Shown: piece by piece, positions 15,779 through 23,414 of the stretch
Layout of the letters: every line of letters starts with the position of its first letter
Numbering within the stretch: the first letter of the stretch is position 1
NCBI GenBank assembly: GCA_902496595.1
Contig: CABVBV010000002.1
Span: forward strand, 1-45,434
Reading direction: 5' to 3'
Source: an uncultured Eubacteriales bacterium
Lineage (GTDB): Bacteria; Bacillota; Clostridia; Oscillospirales; Oscillospiraceae
DNA: 45,434 nucleotides
The notes under the pieces: generated by a model
Database searches by the model: none
Told to the model about the DNA's origin: nothing
What the model saw: the letters and a program-made list of their open reading frames with translations, nothing else
Position numbers and translations under genes: made by a program

Positions 15779-17935
15779 TTATGTTAACCTGTCCAGCTTG
15801 ACCTTGAACGAGATCTTTCTGGGGGTGTTGAGGATATCGAAGCGGATGAGGTAGGCCTCGCCTTCCGGATCTGTTTCGAGTATGGTGCCGGGGCCGAGGT
15901 GGGAGTGCCGGATCCGGTCGCCAGGGGAGAAGAGGGGAGCGGTCTCCTCGCAGGGCAGCCTGGCGGAGCTGGAGATTATATAGTCGCGGGCTTCTTTTAT
16001 GAGCCCCTCGCGTGGGGGCTCGGTGAAGCTCAGCAGTTCGGGGTCTATGTCGAGGATGAATCTGGATGGGTATCTGGGCGAGCCGTCAAGGTTCCGGCCG
16101 GCGGCCTCGGAGATGTAGAGGCCCCGTTCTGCGCGGGTCAAGGCGACGTAGGCAAGCCTGCGCTCCTCCTCCATACCCTTTTGAGTCCGCACTTTGCGGG
16201 AGGGGAATATGCCCTCGTTCATGCCGCAGAGGAAGACGTATGGGAACTCAAGGCCTTTCGCCGCGTGAACGGTCATGAGTTTGACGCTGTCGCCCCCGTC
16301 ACGGGCGTCTGAATTTGTAAACAGGGCCACGTGGCGAAGGTAGTTCTCGGGGTCGGATTCCTCGCCGCAGTTCATCTCGTATTCGTAGACCGACTGTTTC
16401 AGCTCGGCCAGGTTGTCCAGCCGTTCCTGGCTTCCCTCGGTGCGCAGCTGACGTTCATAGCCGCTGGAGTCGAGTATTGCGGAGAGCAGCTCGGATACGG
16501 GCCTGTCCCGATGCGAGGAGGAAAAGCTCTCAACGAGCTCCACAAACTGCTTTGCCCGGGTGCCTTTGAGCTCCGGCTCGTCCAGGTTTTCGAGCAGCGC
16601 TTCGTACAGCGAGCAGCCGTTCGAGGAGGCGTATTCCTGCAGAAAGGCCATGCGCCGCTTGCCGAGGTTGCGCTTGGGCCGGTTTGCTATGCGCAGAAAG
16701 GAGAGGTCGTCGCGGTAGACGACCATGCGCAGGTACGACAGCGCGTCCTTGATCTCAGCCCGGTCAAAGAACTGGACTCCGCTGTAAATGGTGTAGGGCA
16801 GTTTCAGCTTCAGGAACAGCTCTTCGACCGACCTTGTGACGTAGTGGGCGCGGTAGAGCACGCACATATCCCGGTAGGGCACGCCGGAGCTGTGCAGCTC
16901 ATCGATGTTCATGGCGATCCAGCCGGCCTCCGCCTCCTGGTTATCGGCGAAATGGCAGACCACGGGCCCGCCGTCGGGGAGCGTGGGAATGAGGTCTTTT
17001 TTCATCCTGAGCTCATTCTTGCCTATGAGCGAGTTTGCCGCAGCCAGTATCTGAGGGCTGGAGCGGTAGTTCTGCATCATCATGACGGTCTTCGTGCCGG
17101 GGAAGACCTTGTCGAAATCGAGCAGGTACTTGACGTTTGCTCCGCGCCAGGTGTAAATGGTCTGATCCGGGTCGCCGACTATGAAGAGGTTGCGGTGGTA
17201 GCCGCACAGGGCCTCCATGAGTTTGTACTGCAGGTCGTCGATGTCCTGGAACTCGTCTATCATTATATACTCCAGCCGCGCCTGCCACTTGAGCCTGATA
17301 TCCTCGTTCGTCTCAAAGATGTAGAGCGAGAACTTGATGAGGTCGTTGTAGTCGAGACCGAAGCACTTTTTCTCCTGATAGAGATAGCCGTAGAAGATGA
17401 TATCCTGAGCCGAGACGGCGCCGAGGTATTTGTCACGGAGCGAGTCGAGCGACATGGAGATCATGTCCCGGTAGTATTCCGGCTCCTTGAAGAGTTTGCG
17501 GATCTCGATCATGTCTCTGGCGGCGGAGAAGGTCATGTCTCTCAGGGACAGGCCGCGTTCGTCGTAGATGACCTGGAGCATGGAGTTTATGTCGGAGTTG
17601 TCGAGGACGAGGAAGCTCTTCGGGTACTGGACTGCGAAGGAGTCCTCCTGGAGCACGGAGACGCAGAAGCCGTGGAAGGTGTTGATGTAACCTGTGTCGT
17701 TGTCCCTGGTGAGGTTGTGGATGCGCTGCCGCATCTCGGCTGCGGATTTGTTTGTAAAGGTGACGCAGAGTATGTGCCCGGGCAGGATGCCGAGCTCGTT
17801 CACAAGAAAGGCGAACCTGCGCGACAGAGCCCTGGTCTTGCCGGAGCCCGCCCCCGCGACGACGCGCACGAAACCCTCGGTGCTCGTCACAGCCTCCCTT
17901 TGAGCGTCATTGAGCCCGAACAGCAGGTCTTCCAT
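15779..17935 (-). CDS. UvrD/PcrA-family ATP-dependent DNA helicase
   Basis: A 718-residue superfamily 1A helicase, unwinding DNA 3' to 5' in repair and replication restart. Motifs in order are LNDAQREAV (Q motif), AGAGSGKT (27-34, Walker A), TFTNKSAAEM (Ia), DEFQDID (II), GDPDQTIYTWRGA (III), QNYRS (IV), TVHAAKGLEFPYVFL (V) and VALTRAERGLYI (VI). The C-terminus, GDRIRHSHLGPGTIL, is the PcrA/UvrD Tudor-like tail that contacts RNA polymerase. The open frame extends to 18157, but the ATG at 17935 begins the family homology and has GGAGGTG upstream. It is slightly short for PcrA (usually 720-760). Confidence 0.9.
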   Translation of the reverse strand: MEDLLFGLNDAQREAVTSTEGFVRVVAGAGSGKTRALSRRFAFLVNELGILPGHILCVTFTNKSAAEMRQRIHNLTRDNDTGYINTFHGFCVSVLQEDSFAVQYPKSFLVLDNSDINSMLQVIYDERGLSLRDMTFSAARDMIEIRKLFKEPEYYRDMISMSLDSLRDKYLGAVSAQDIIFYGYLYQEKKCFGLDYNDLIKFSLYIFETNEDIRLKWQARLEYIMIDEFQDIDDLQYKLMEALCGYHRNLFIVGDPDQTIYTWRGANVKYLLDFDKVFPGTKTVMMMQNYRSSPQILAAANSLIGKNELRMKKDLIPTLPDGGPVVCHFADNQEAEAGWIAMNIDELHSSGVPYRDMCVLYRAHYVTRSVEELFLKLKLPYTIYSGVQFFDRAEIKDALSYLRMVVYRDDLSFLRIANRPKRNLGKRRMAFLQEYASSNGCSLYEALLENLDEPELKGTRAKQFVELVESFSSSHRDRPVSELLSAILDSSGYERQLRTEGSQERLDNLAELKQSVYEYEMNCGEESDPENYLRHVALFTNSDARDGGDSVKLMTVHAAKGLEFPYVFLCGMNEGIFPSRKVRTQKGMEEERRLAYVALTRAERGLYISEAAGRNLDGSPRYPSRFILDIDPELLSFTEPPREGLIKEARDYIISSSARLPCEETAPLFSPGDRIRHSHLGPGTILETDPEGEAYLIRFDILNTPRKISFKVKLDRLT

Positions 17936-17956
17936 ATTTTCCACACCTCCACCGCC

Positions 17957-17965
17957 AGTATACCA
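17957..17965 (-). promoter_or_regulatory. Extended -10 promoter of the helicase gene
   Basis: TGGTATACT on the minus strand (-10 at 17957-17962) lies 22 bases before the start codon. The -35 region (TTTTTA) is poor. A transcript start near 17950 excludes the longer reading frame upstream. Confidence 0.6.
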
Positions 17966-18067
17966 CATCGTCCCCTCCATAAAAAGAAGCGTTTTATTAA
18001 CAATGCGTATCAGCTTGTCGAAAAAAGCGCCGCCTGCTTCGGCAGACCGGCGTATAAAGGACAGAAT

Positions 18068-18100
18068 GGCTGCGGCCTCCCTTGTCCGGGGGCCGCAGCC
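18068..18100 (-). terminator. GC-rich hairpin after the acyl-CoA ligase gene
   Basis: GGCTGCGGCC (18068-18077) pairs with GGCCGCAGCC (18091-18100). On the minus strand it follows the ligase stop by 17 bases and precedes ATTCTGTCCTTTAT, a weak T-rich tail. Confidence 0.65.
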
Positions 18101-18117
18101 ACTTCGCGCATGGGCGC

Positions 18118-19686
18118 TCACACTATCTTTTTGAACAGCTTCGCCGCGTCCCGGCACAGTACGTTCTTCTGAACTTTGCCGATGTCATTTTCCGGGAGCT
18201 GATTCATTATTGCAAGATATCTGGGCTTTTTATAGGACGGCAGAGACTTTTTGCAGAAGGCTATGAACTCTTCAGGCTCCAGCGTACAGCCCGGACGGAG
18301 CACTACGGCTGCGGCTATTGCCTCGCCGAAGCGGGGATCCGGTATGCCTACAACGGCGCAATCCTCAATGGAGGGGTGTGTCAGGATGGCCCTCTCCACC
18401 TCCTGGGCATACACGTTTTCACCTCCGGTCTTCACGATGTCACGCTTGCGATCCATCAGATAGTAATACCCGTCGCCGTCGCGATACATTATGTCCTCTG
18501 TCTTGAACCAGCCGTCTTCAAAACAGCGCTCAGTCTCTTCCGGCAGATCGATGTAACCGTGAAAGACGAGCGGAGAGCGTACATACGCCTCTCCCGGCTG
18601 CCCGTCCGGGGGCTCGGCCCCGTTATCATCGACCAGCTTTATTTCCGACACGCTGTTGACGCGCCCCACCGTGCGCATGAGCTCGGGTTTTTCCGCAAAC
18701 TGTTCTCTCGACAGAACGGCGTATGTGACGTTGGAGGCTTCGGTCGAGCCCCAGGAGGTGCGTATCTCAGCGTTCGGGAAGCTGCCCAAAATGTCGGCAA
18801 GGCACTCTGCCGTTGTCTTGCCTGCGGTAATGTGGACGAGCCTTACGCTGCTGAGGTCGTGGTCGTTCACCGCCCCTGAGCATTTGAGGCGCTGATACGA
18901 GACGGGCGGCACGAGCGCCACCTGCGTGGCCCTGTGTTTTTCTATTTGCGAGCATATCTTCTTCGGGTCAAAGCCGTTTATCAGCACCAGAGTCCCGGCG
19001 AGCACGGCCATTTTCACAGCGCAGCACAGCCCGGCGGCGTGATAGAGAGGCGCGGGCGTGAGCATGACCTCTGCTTTCCCGGATCCGGCCGGGGAGCCCT
19101 CGGCGAGAACCCGGGCATAGGCAGACATCATCTCCTGAGTCCGGACTATGCCTTTGGAGACTCCTGTCGTGCCGCTCGTGAAGAGTATGACGCTCGGCTC
19201 ATCGCCCTGGAGCTCCCTCTGCGCCTCGGTGTCCGGGCCGGTCTCCAAGAGCGTCTCGAGCGAGACGTGGCCCTCCGGGGACTCGTGGCTGCCGTAGCCG
19301 CAGGCAATGCAGCGCTTGACGGAAGGGCAGTTCGCCTCTATGTACGCAGCTTTTTCAACGTGTTCGATGCCGTATATCAGGACTCCTGCCCCTGCAAGCT
19401 CTATCGTCCTTGCCAGCTCCTCCGGCAGCAGCCTGACGTGTACCAGAACTACGCCTATGCCCAGCTTGTGGCAGGCATACCAGGTCACGAGCCAATCTAT
19501 GCTGTTGCCCAGCAGCACGGCTACGCGGTCGCCGCTGCCGAGCCCATAGCCGGAGAGGGAATTGGCCAGACGGTTGCTCTTTTCGTTCAGCTGGCGGTAG
19601 GTCAAAGACCTCTCTCCGCTTATTACAGCAGTCCTTTCCGGCGCCTCAGCGGCGTTTTTCAGCAGAATGTCACCTAAGCAATTCAT
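18118..19686 (-). CDS. Acyl-CoA/carboxylate-CoA ligase (AMP-forming, ANL family)
   Basis: A 522-residue enzyme that activates a carboxylic acid with ATP and CoA through an acyl-adenylate. The phosphate loop is TSGTTGVSKG (170-179), then APLYHAAGL, SWGSTEAS (the A5-like motif), DGWFKTED, DRKRDIVKTGGENVYAQEVE (hinge) and IGKVQK with catalytic Lys504. Length and motifs match CaiC-like and medium-chain ligases; the substrate cannot be read out. It lies in the minus-strand group with a flavoprotein and the LysR regulator and faces away from the CoA-metabolism operon at 22588, which needs a CoA thioester starter. It probably works in the same pathway (inference). GGAGG lies seven bases before the ATG. 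Confidence 0.85.
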   Translation of the reverse strand: MNCLGDILLKNAAEAPERTAVISGERSLTYRQLNEKSNRLANSLSGYGLGSGDRVAVLLGNSIDWLVTWYACHKLGIGVVLVHVRLLPEELARTIELAGAGVLIYGIEHVEKAAYIEANCPSVKRCIACGYGSHESPEGHVSLETLLETGPDTEAQRELQGDEPSVILFTSGTTGVSKGIVRTQEMMSAYARVLAEGSPAGSGKAEVMLTPAPLYHAAGLCCAVKMAVLAGTLVLINGFDPKKICSQIEKHRATQVALVPPVSYQRLKCSGAVNDHDLSSVRLVHITAGKTTAECLADILGSFPNAEIRTSWGSTEASNVTYAVLSREQFAEKPELMRTVGRVNSVSEIKLVDDNGAEPPDGQPGEAYVRSPLVFHGYIDLPEETERCFEDGWFKTEDIMYRDGDGYYYLMDRKRDIVKTGGENVYAQEVERAILTHPSIEDCAVVGIPDPRFGEAIAAAVVLRPGCTLEPEEFIAFCKKSLPSYKKPRYLAIMNQLPENDIGKVQKNVLCRDAAKLFKKIV

Positions 19687-19733
19687 TGTCGAACCTCCGA
19701 AATACTGCGCCGCAGGAGGGGATGCTTATGAAG

Positions 19734-19768
19734 AAAAGAGAGTCCAAAACGGCGTTGGACTCTCTTTT
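19734..19768. terminator. Bidirectional-looking terminator hairpin
   Basis: AAAAGAGAGTCCA (19734-19746) pairs perfectly with TGGACTCTCTTTT (19756-19768) around nine bases. It lies between the flavoprotein stop and the ligase start on the minus strand, so the ligase is expressed by read-through or from its own unseen promoter. Confidence 0.75.
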
Positions 19769-19799
19769 GCAGCCCTGCGGCCGCGGCGGCTTGGGGCCG

Positions 19800-20840
19800 T
19801 CAGTCGGTGAGCTCTTCGCGGAGCTTTTCGAGCACCTCGGCGCAGCCGCCGCAGACCTCGTCGAAGACCTCCTGAATGGTCTTTATATCGTGTATCTGAC
19901 CTACGCAGAGGCCCATGGGGAAGAGGCAGCCGTTTACGTCGCCGTCGATGTAATGCACCCTCTGGAGTTTGCCGCTTATCCTGGTCAGCAGCACGTCGAT
20001 GAGCTGCTTGCCGCCGTGGTCGGCCTCGGGATCCCAATTCGTCTCGGTCTCAAGCGTCCACTGGGCGGTCTCGCTGCCTTTCCAGATGCGGTTGGCGTTT
20101 CTGACCTTCCTCTGGGTGATCATCGTGTCAGTCTCTTTGGAATCGAGTATGAGCTGCTTCCAGTTGTCGTGGATCTCGCACTCCTTGGTGGCGACGAACC
20201 TGGTGCCCATGACCACGCCGTCGGCCCCGAGGGCCATGGCGGCGGTGAAAGTCCTGCGGTCGCATATGCCGCCTCCGGCAACTACGGGTATCTTCAGCGT
20301 GTCCTTCGCCACGGGGATGAGCGCCATGGTCGTCACGTCGTCGAGCCCGGGGTGCCCGGCGCACTCGAAGCCGACTATCGTGACCGCGTCGGCCCCGGCC
20401 TTCTGGGCGGAGAGGGCGTGGCGCACAGAGGGGCACTTGTGGATGATCTTTATCCTGTCGTTCTCGTTGTCCCTGCCGTCGCGGCTCTCCCATTCACGGA
20501 GCATCTGGATGTACTCGGCGGGGCTCCTGCCGGAAGTCTCGATCACGGGCACATGGGCCTCGTAAGCGGCCTCGAAGAACATGACCGTGCAGTCGGAGTA
20601 GTCCTTGTGCGGCAGCATGGATATGTTCAGACCGAAGGGCTTGCCTTCCGCGAGGGCTCTGGCCTTGGCGAGCTCTTCGAGCAGGCCCTCCTTGTTGTCC
20701 ATAAAGCGGGTGGCGCTGATGATGCCGAGACCGCCCGCCCTCGATACGGCGGAGGCGAGCTCCGCGCTGGCGAGCCACTGCATCCCGCTTTGGATTATAG
20801 GATATTTGATACCAAACAGCTCTGTTATCCTGGTCTTCAT
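19800..20840 (-). CDS. Nitronate monooxygenase-like FMN oxidoreductase
   Basis: A 346-residue TIM-barrel flavoprotein of the 2-nitropropane dioxygenase/nitronate monooxygenase family. Motifs are ITELFGIKYPIIQSGMQWLA (start), SRAGGLGIISA, GADAVTIVGFECAGHPG, IPVVAGGGICDRRTFTAAMA and LGADGVVMGTRF, the FMN-phosphate site. The family includes FabK-type enoyl-ACP reductases as well as nitronate oxidases. In an anaerobe next to CoA-ligase genes, an enoyl-thioester reductase or related flavin role is as likely as nitronate oxidation. GAAGG lies five bases before the ATG. Its promoter carries a separate inverted repeat (20882-20915), so it can be controlled apart from lysR. Confidence 0.8.
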   Translation of the reverse strand: MKTRITELFGIKYPIIQSGMQWLASAELASAVSRAGGLGIISATRFMDNKEGLLEELAKARALAEGKPFGLNISMLPHKDYSDCTVMFFEAAYEAHVPVIETSGRSPAEYIQMLREWESRDGRDNENDRIKIIHKCPSVRHALSAQKAGADAVTIVGFECAGHPGLDDVTTMALIPVAKDTLKIPVVAGGGICDRRTFTAAMALGADGVVMGTRFVATKECEIHDNWKQLILDSKETDTMITQRKVRNANRIWKGSETAQWTLETETNWDPEADHGGKQLIDVLLTRISGKLQRVHYIDGDVNGCLFPMGLCVGQIHDIKTIQEVFDEVCGGCAEVLEKLREELTD

Positions 20841-20881
20841 CTTAACCTTCGTCCTTTCACATCGAAGTTAAAATAACAACA

Positions 20882-20923
20882 ACTCAGCACGTAAAAAATA
20901 TCATACGCGCTGAGTTTCGGCAA
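20882..20923 (-). promoter_or_regulatory. Flavoprotein gene promoter with inverted repeat
   Basis: On the minus strand TTGCCG (20918-20923), 17 bases and TATTTT (20895-20900) make a fair promoter. ACTCAGCACGT (20882-20892) and ACGCGCTGAGT (20905-20915) form a dyad with one mismatch in 11 that straddles the spacer and -10, as a repressor operator would. The same dyad could act as a hairpin at the end of lysR. Confidence 0.55.
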
Positions 20924-21025
20924 ATACTTAAATATTTATGAGTAATATAGGCGATCATCAATGTGCCCGGAGACCGCAGTTAAATTGCCTGAAAACAACT
21001 TACAAACTTGTGTAAAAGAACGAAA

Positions 21026-21952
21026 TTATTGATTCATGTCGAAGGGATAATCGCAGTTTTCCAGAAAGTCTCTGAGACAGGCGATAAATTGTTTTATATC
21101 GCTTATCTGCGTGTGCGTCCGCCTGTAAACGGCGGAGACAGTCCGGCTCAGATCCCTGTCCTTGAAGAAATAGTAGTTGACGTTCGGCAGCCGCCTGGCA
21201 AATACGCTCACCTCAGGCAAAAGGGAGACGCCTACATTCTTGCTGACAAGTCTGTGAGCAGTTTCCAGATTATAGCATTCAGTGCTCTTCGTCGGAGAGT
21301 AGTTGAGCTCCACCAGCAGACGGCGCAGCACCTGGCCCAGATACTGGTTTTCCTGAAGGATTATGATGGGCTTGCCGATTACCACATCCTTGTCGACGTA
21401 GGGAAAGGGATTCCCCTCCGTGCATGGTATGAGCAGTTCGTCGCTCGCCGCGAGCAGCAGACGCTCCTGAAACAGAGTCTCGGAGACGTAGTGAGCCGCG
21501 TCCGGATTGGGCAGGCTTATCGCCACGTCAAGCTCGTCCCTCGCCAGGGCCTCCTGCATCTCCAGATTGATGCACTCGTGGATCCTGATGTTGCAGCCTG
21601 GGACTTCATGGTAAAAACGGTCGATCGCCTCGGGCAGAAGCGCGGCGCCTCTCTGCCATGAGATGCCTATGTCCAGCTGCCGGCTGCTGCCGGAGCGGAT
21701 CTCCGCCAGCTTGTTGTCCAGTTGCCTCGCGGACTCAAGAGTCAGTTTTGCCCACTCCAGGTAGATCTCACCAGCGCTGGTAAGGGTCGTGTTCGTCTTG
21801 CCCCTTACAAAGAGCTCCGTGCCTATCTGTTCCTCTATCGAGCGTATGCACTGGCTCAGCGACGGCTGCGAGATATACAGCTTTTTCGCGGCTTTTGTGA
21901 TGCTCTGCTCCTCCGCAACGGTTATGATGTAGCGCAGTTTGTTAAAGTTCAT
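21026..21952 (-). CDS. LysR-family transcriptional regulator
   Basis: A 308-residue LysR regulator. The winged helix-turn-helix is residues 1-60 (FNKLRYIITVAEEQSITKAA, then LYISQPSLSQCIRSIEEQIG), followed by a linker helix and a ligand domain with the two-lobed pattern (QLDIGISW, DELDVAISLPN, ENQYLGQ, NVGVSLLPEVS). It is divergent from the operon starting at 22588, the classic layout for a LysR activator of its neighbour. A T-N11-A dyad at 22299-22313 is placed as expected for its activation site. The inducer is probably the acid or its CoA ester. I start at 21952 rather than the adjacent ATG at 21955 because GAGGGG is only two bases from the latter. Confidence 0.9.
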   Translation of the reverse strand: MNFNKLRYIITVAEEQSITKAAKKLYISQPSLSQCIRSIEEQIGTELFVRGKTNTTLTSAGEIYLEWAKLTLESARQLDNKLAEIRSGSSRQLDIGISWQRGAALLPEAIDRFYHEVPGCNIRIHECINLEMQEALARDELDVAISLPNPDAAHYVSETLFQERLLLAASDELLIPCTEGNPFPYVDKDVVIGKPIIILQENQYLGQVLRRLLVELNYSPTKSTECYNLETAHRLVSKNVGVSLLPEVSVFARRLPNVNYYFFKDRDLSRTVSAVYRRTHTQISDIKQFIACLRDFLENCDYPFDMNQ

Positions 21953-22140
21953 CATGGCCCCTCAAACTCAAATTCAATGCTCCTTAAATCCTTCTTTTAG
22001 CTTGCCTGATACGGCTGTTTCGTTCAAAATGCGCTCAATTTACCTGTCCTAGCTCATAATTTGGGGCGAATCAAATGAATATTATTCCTAAATCGTCTGT
22101 ACGCAAAACTATCGCCAAATTTACGCAAATTGCGCAAACA

Positions 22141-22186
22141 ATTTCTACACGTTGTTTAATATAACACTTTGTAGAAATAATAGCAA
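22141..22186 (-). promoter_or_regulatory. lysR promoter overlapped by a 9-bp inverted repeat
   Basis: On the minus strand TTGCTA (22181-22186), 17 bases and TATATT (22158-22163) form a promoter for lysR, giving a leader of about 200 bases. ATTTCTACA (22141-22149) and TGTAGAAAT (22170-22178) are perfect inverted repeats 20 bases apart that bracket the -10. An inner TGTT/AACA dyad lies between them. This fits autoregulation. Confidence 0.55.
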
Positions 22187-22298
22187 GTAAATTTTATTCC
22201 TTTGTATAATGTGTACTTTTTTGCCATATAAAGACCCGAAATACTGTTTTAAGCTAAAGAGAACAAAAACTAACCCGGCTTTTTTGCCAGAATAAATA

Positions 22299-22313
22299 AT
22301 AGGAAAAACCTAT
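22299..22313 (+). promoter_or_regulatory. Predicted LysR binding box (T-N11-A)
   Basis: ATAGGAAAAACCTAT is a perfect dyad of five-base arms with a five-base centre, and its inner TAGG...CCTA gives the T-N11-A pattern of LysR boxes. Its centre, 22306, lies about 66 bases before the start predicted from the promoter at 22337-22365, the usual place for a LysR recognition site. Confidence 0.6.
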
Positions 22314-22336
22314 GAATATTTAAACCAATTTCGTAT

Positions 22337-22365
22337 TTTACACCAAAAATATCTCATTATATAAT
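22337..22365 (+). promoter_or_regulatory. Main promoter of the CoA-metabolism operon
   Basis: TTTACA (22337-22342), a 17-base spacer and a perfect TATAAT (22360-22365). The predicted start is near 22372, leaving a leader of about 215 bases before the first gene. Confidence 0.75.
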
Positions 22366-22587
22366 TGCCACAGACTTAACAAGTCGGCTTGCTCCTGAAC
22401 GCAAATTACAAATTTTTTGATGTGAGCACAAAAAAACAGTTGCAGTTTCACAACAGGGCGCGGACAACTCAGCAGGCGGCGCAGCCGGGCCGCTTAAAGC
22501 GTCGTGGGAGGGCTGCACTAATATTCAAATCTTATACAAAGGCGGGCCGGGAGACGCCCGCCGACAGGAAAGGAGCAATGAAAAGAG
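22366..22587 (+). other. Long untranslated leader of the operon
   Basis: No convincing gene is present. GGCGGGC (22541-22547) and GCCCGCC (22556-22562) form a tight hairpin just before the ribosome site AGGAAAGGAG. An ATG at 22578 opens an 11-codon reading frame (to 22613) that overlaps the first structural gene in another frame. I recognise no known riboswitch, but the length and the hairpin leave room for post-initiation control. Confidence 0.5.
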
Positions 22588-23376
22588 ATGGGTTACGAGC
22601 ATATCCTGTTTGAAGTCAAAGACCATGTCGGCTACATAACTCTGAACAACCCGACAAAGAAGAACCCCGTGCCCAATCCGGCGAAGAAGGAGCTCATCAG
22701 GCTCTTCGACATCTGTGATTTCGACGACGACATCCGGGCGGTGGTCATCCGCGGTGCTGGCGGCTGCTTCAGCGCCGGAGGCGACCTCAACGCCATGCGC
22801 GACAGGCTAGAGAAGGGGGAGCGCGGCACAAGGTACAACTGCCGTCTCGGCAGCGAGATGAATCTGAGGCTGCGCAATGTCAAAAAGCCGACCATCGCCT
22901 GCATAGAGGGCGCAATCGCGGGAGCGGGAATGTGCCTCGCGCTGAGCTGCGATTTCCAGATAGCTGCGACCGATACAAAATGCACACTGGCCTTTGTGAA
23001 CATAGGCTATGTGCCCGACAGCGGAGCGACCTGGCTGGTGACGAAGGCCGTGGGCCACGTCAGAGCTACCGAGCTCTTCATGTCCGGAAAGCGCTTCAGC
23101 GGGCAGCAGGCTGCGGACTGGGGCCTCTTCACCGAAGCAGTGCCTCCCGAGCAGTTGGAAGAGCGCCTGGCGAAGTACATCGAGAAGTATTCCAACGGCC
23201 CGACGACAGCGTATGGAAACATCAAGACCCTCATAAACCGCTGCGTCTATTCGGACTGGTCGACGGGCACTTACAGCGAGGTCGAGCTCCAGGGTGAGTG
23301 CGAGCAGACGGCAGACTTCAGAGAGGCAGTCTTTTCCTTCTTCGAGAAGAGGAAGCCGAAGTTCATCGGCAAGTAG
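22588..23376 (+). CDS. Enoyl-CoA hydratase/isomerase (crotonase) family protein
   Basis: A 262-residue crotonase-fold enzyme acting on CoA thioesters. FSAGGDL (61-67) and EGAIAGAG (107-114) form the CoA and oxyanion regions. By motif alignment with rat crotonase, both hydratase glutamates are replaced (Glu144 by Cys116, Glu164 by Phe136). Asp144 in GYVPDSG matches the Asp of PaaG and dienoyl-CoA isomerase relatives. A double-bond isomerase or another crotonase reaction is therefore more likely than simple hydration. It is the first gene of the operon. The ATG is the only possible in-frame start, because a stop codon lies just upstream. Confidence 0.85.
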   Translation: MGYEHILFEVKDHVGYITLNNPTKKNPVPNPAKKELIRLFDICDFDDDIRAVVIRGAGGCFSAGGDLNAMRDRLEKGERGTRYNCRLGSEMNLRLRNVKKPTIACIEGAIAGAGMCLALSCDFQIAATDTKCTLAFVNIGYVPDSGATWLVTKAVGHVRATELFMSGKRFSGQQAADWGLFTEAVPPEQLEERLAKYIEKYSNGPTTAYGNIKTLINRCVYSDWSTGTYSEVELQGECEQTADFREAVFSFFEKRKPKFIGK

Positions 23377-23414
23377 GGCGACAAGCTCACCAGATAAAAC
23401 AGGAGGACGTTTCT

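Noticed and set aside
16331..18172. 613-codon plus-strand frame opposite the helicase
   Set aside because: Antisense shadow of a GC-rich gene. The minus strand has all seven helicase motifs.
22372..22540. Known riboswitch in the operon leader
   Set aside because: I looked for SAM, cobalamin, FMN, TPP and glycine-type conserved cores and recognised none.
22389..22613. 74-codon frame in the operon leader
   Set aside because: It lacks a ribosome site, has an unlikely composition and overlaps the crotonase start. Only its last 11 codons begin at an ATG near a ribosome site.
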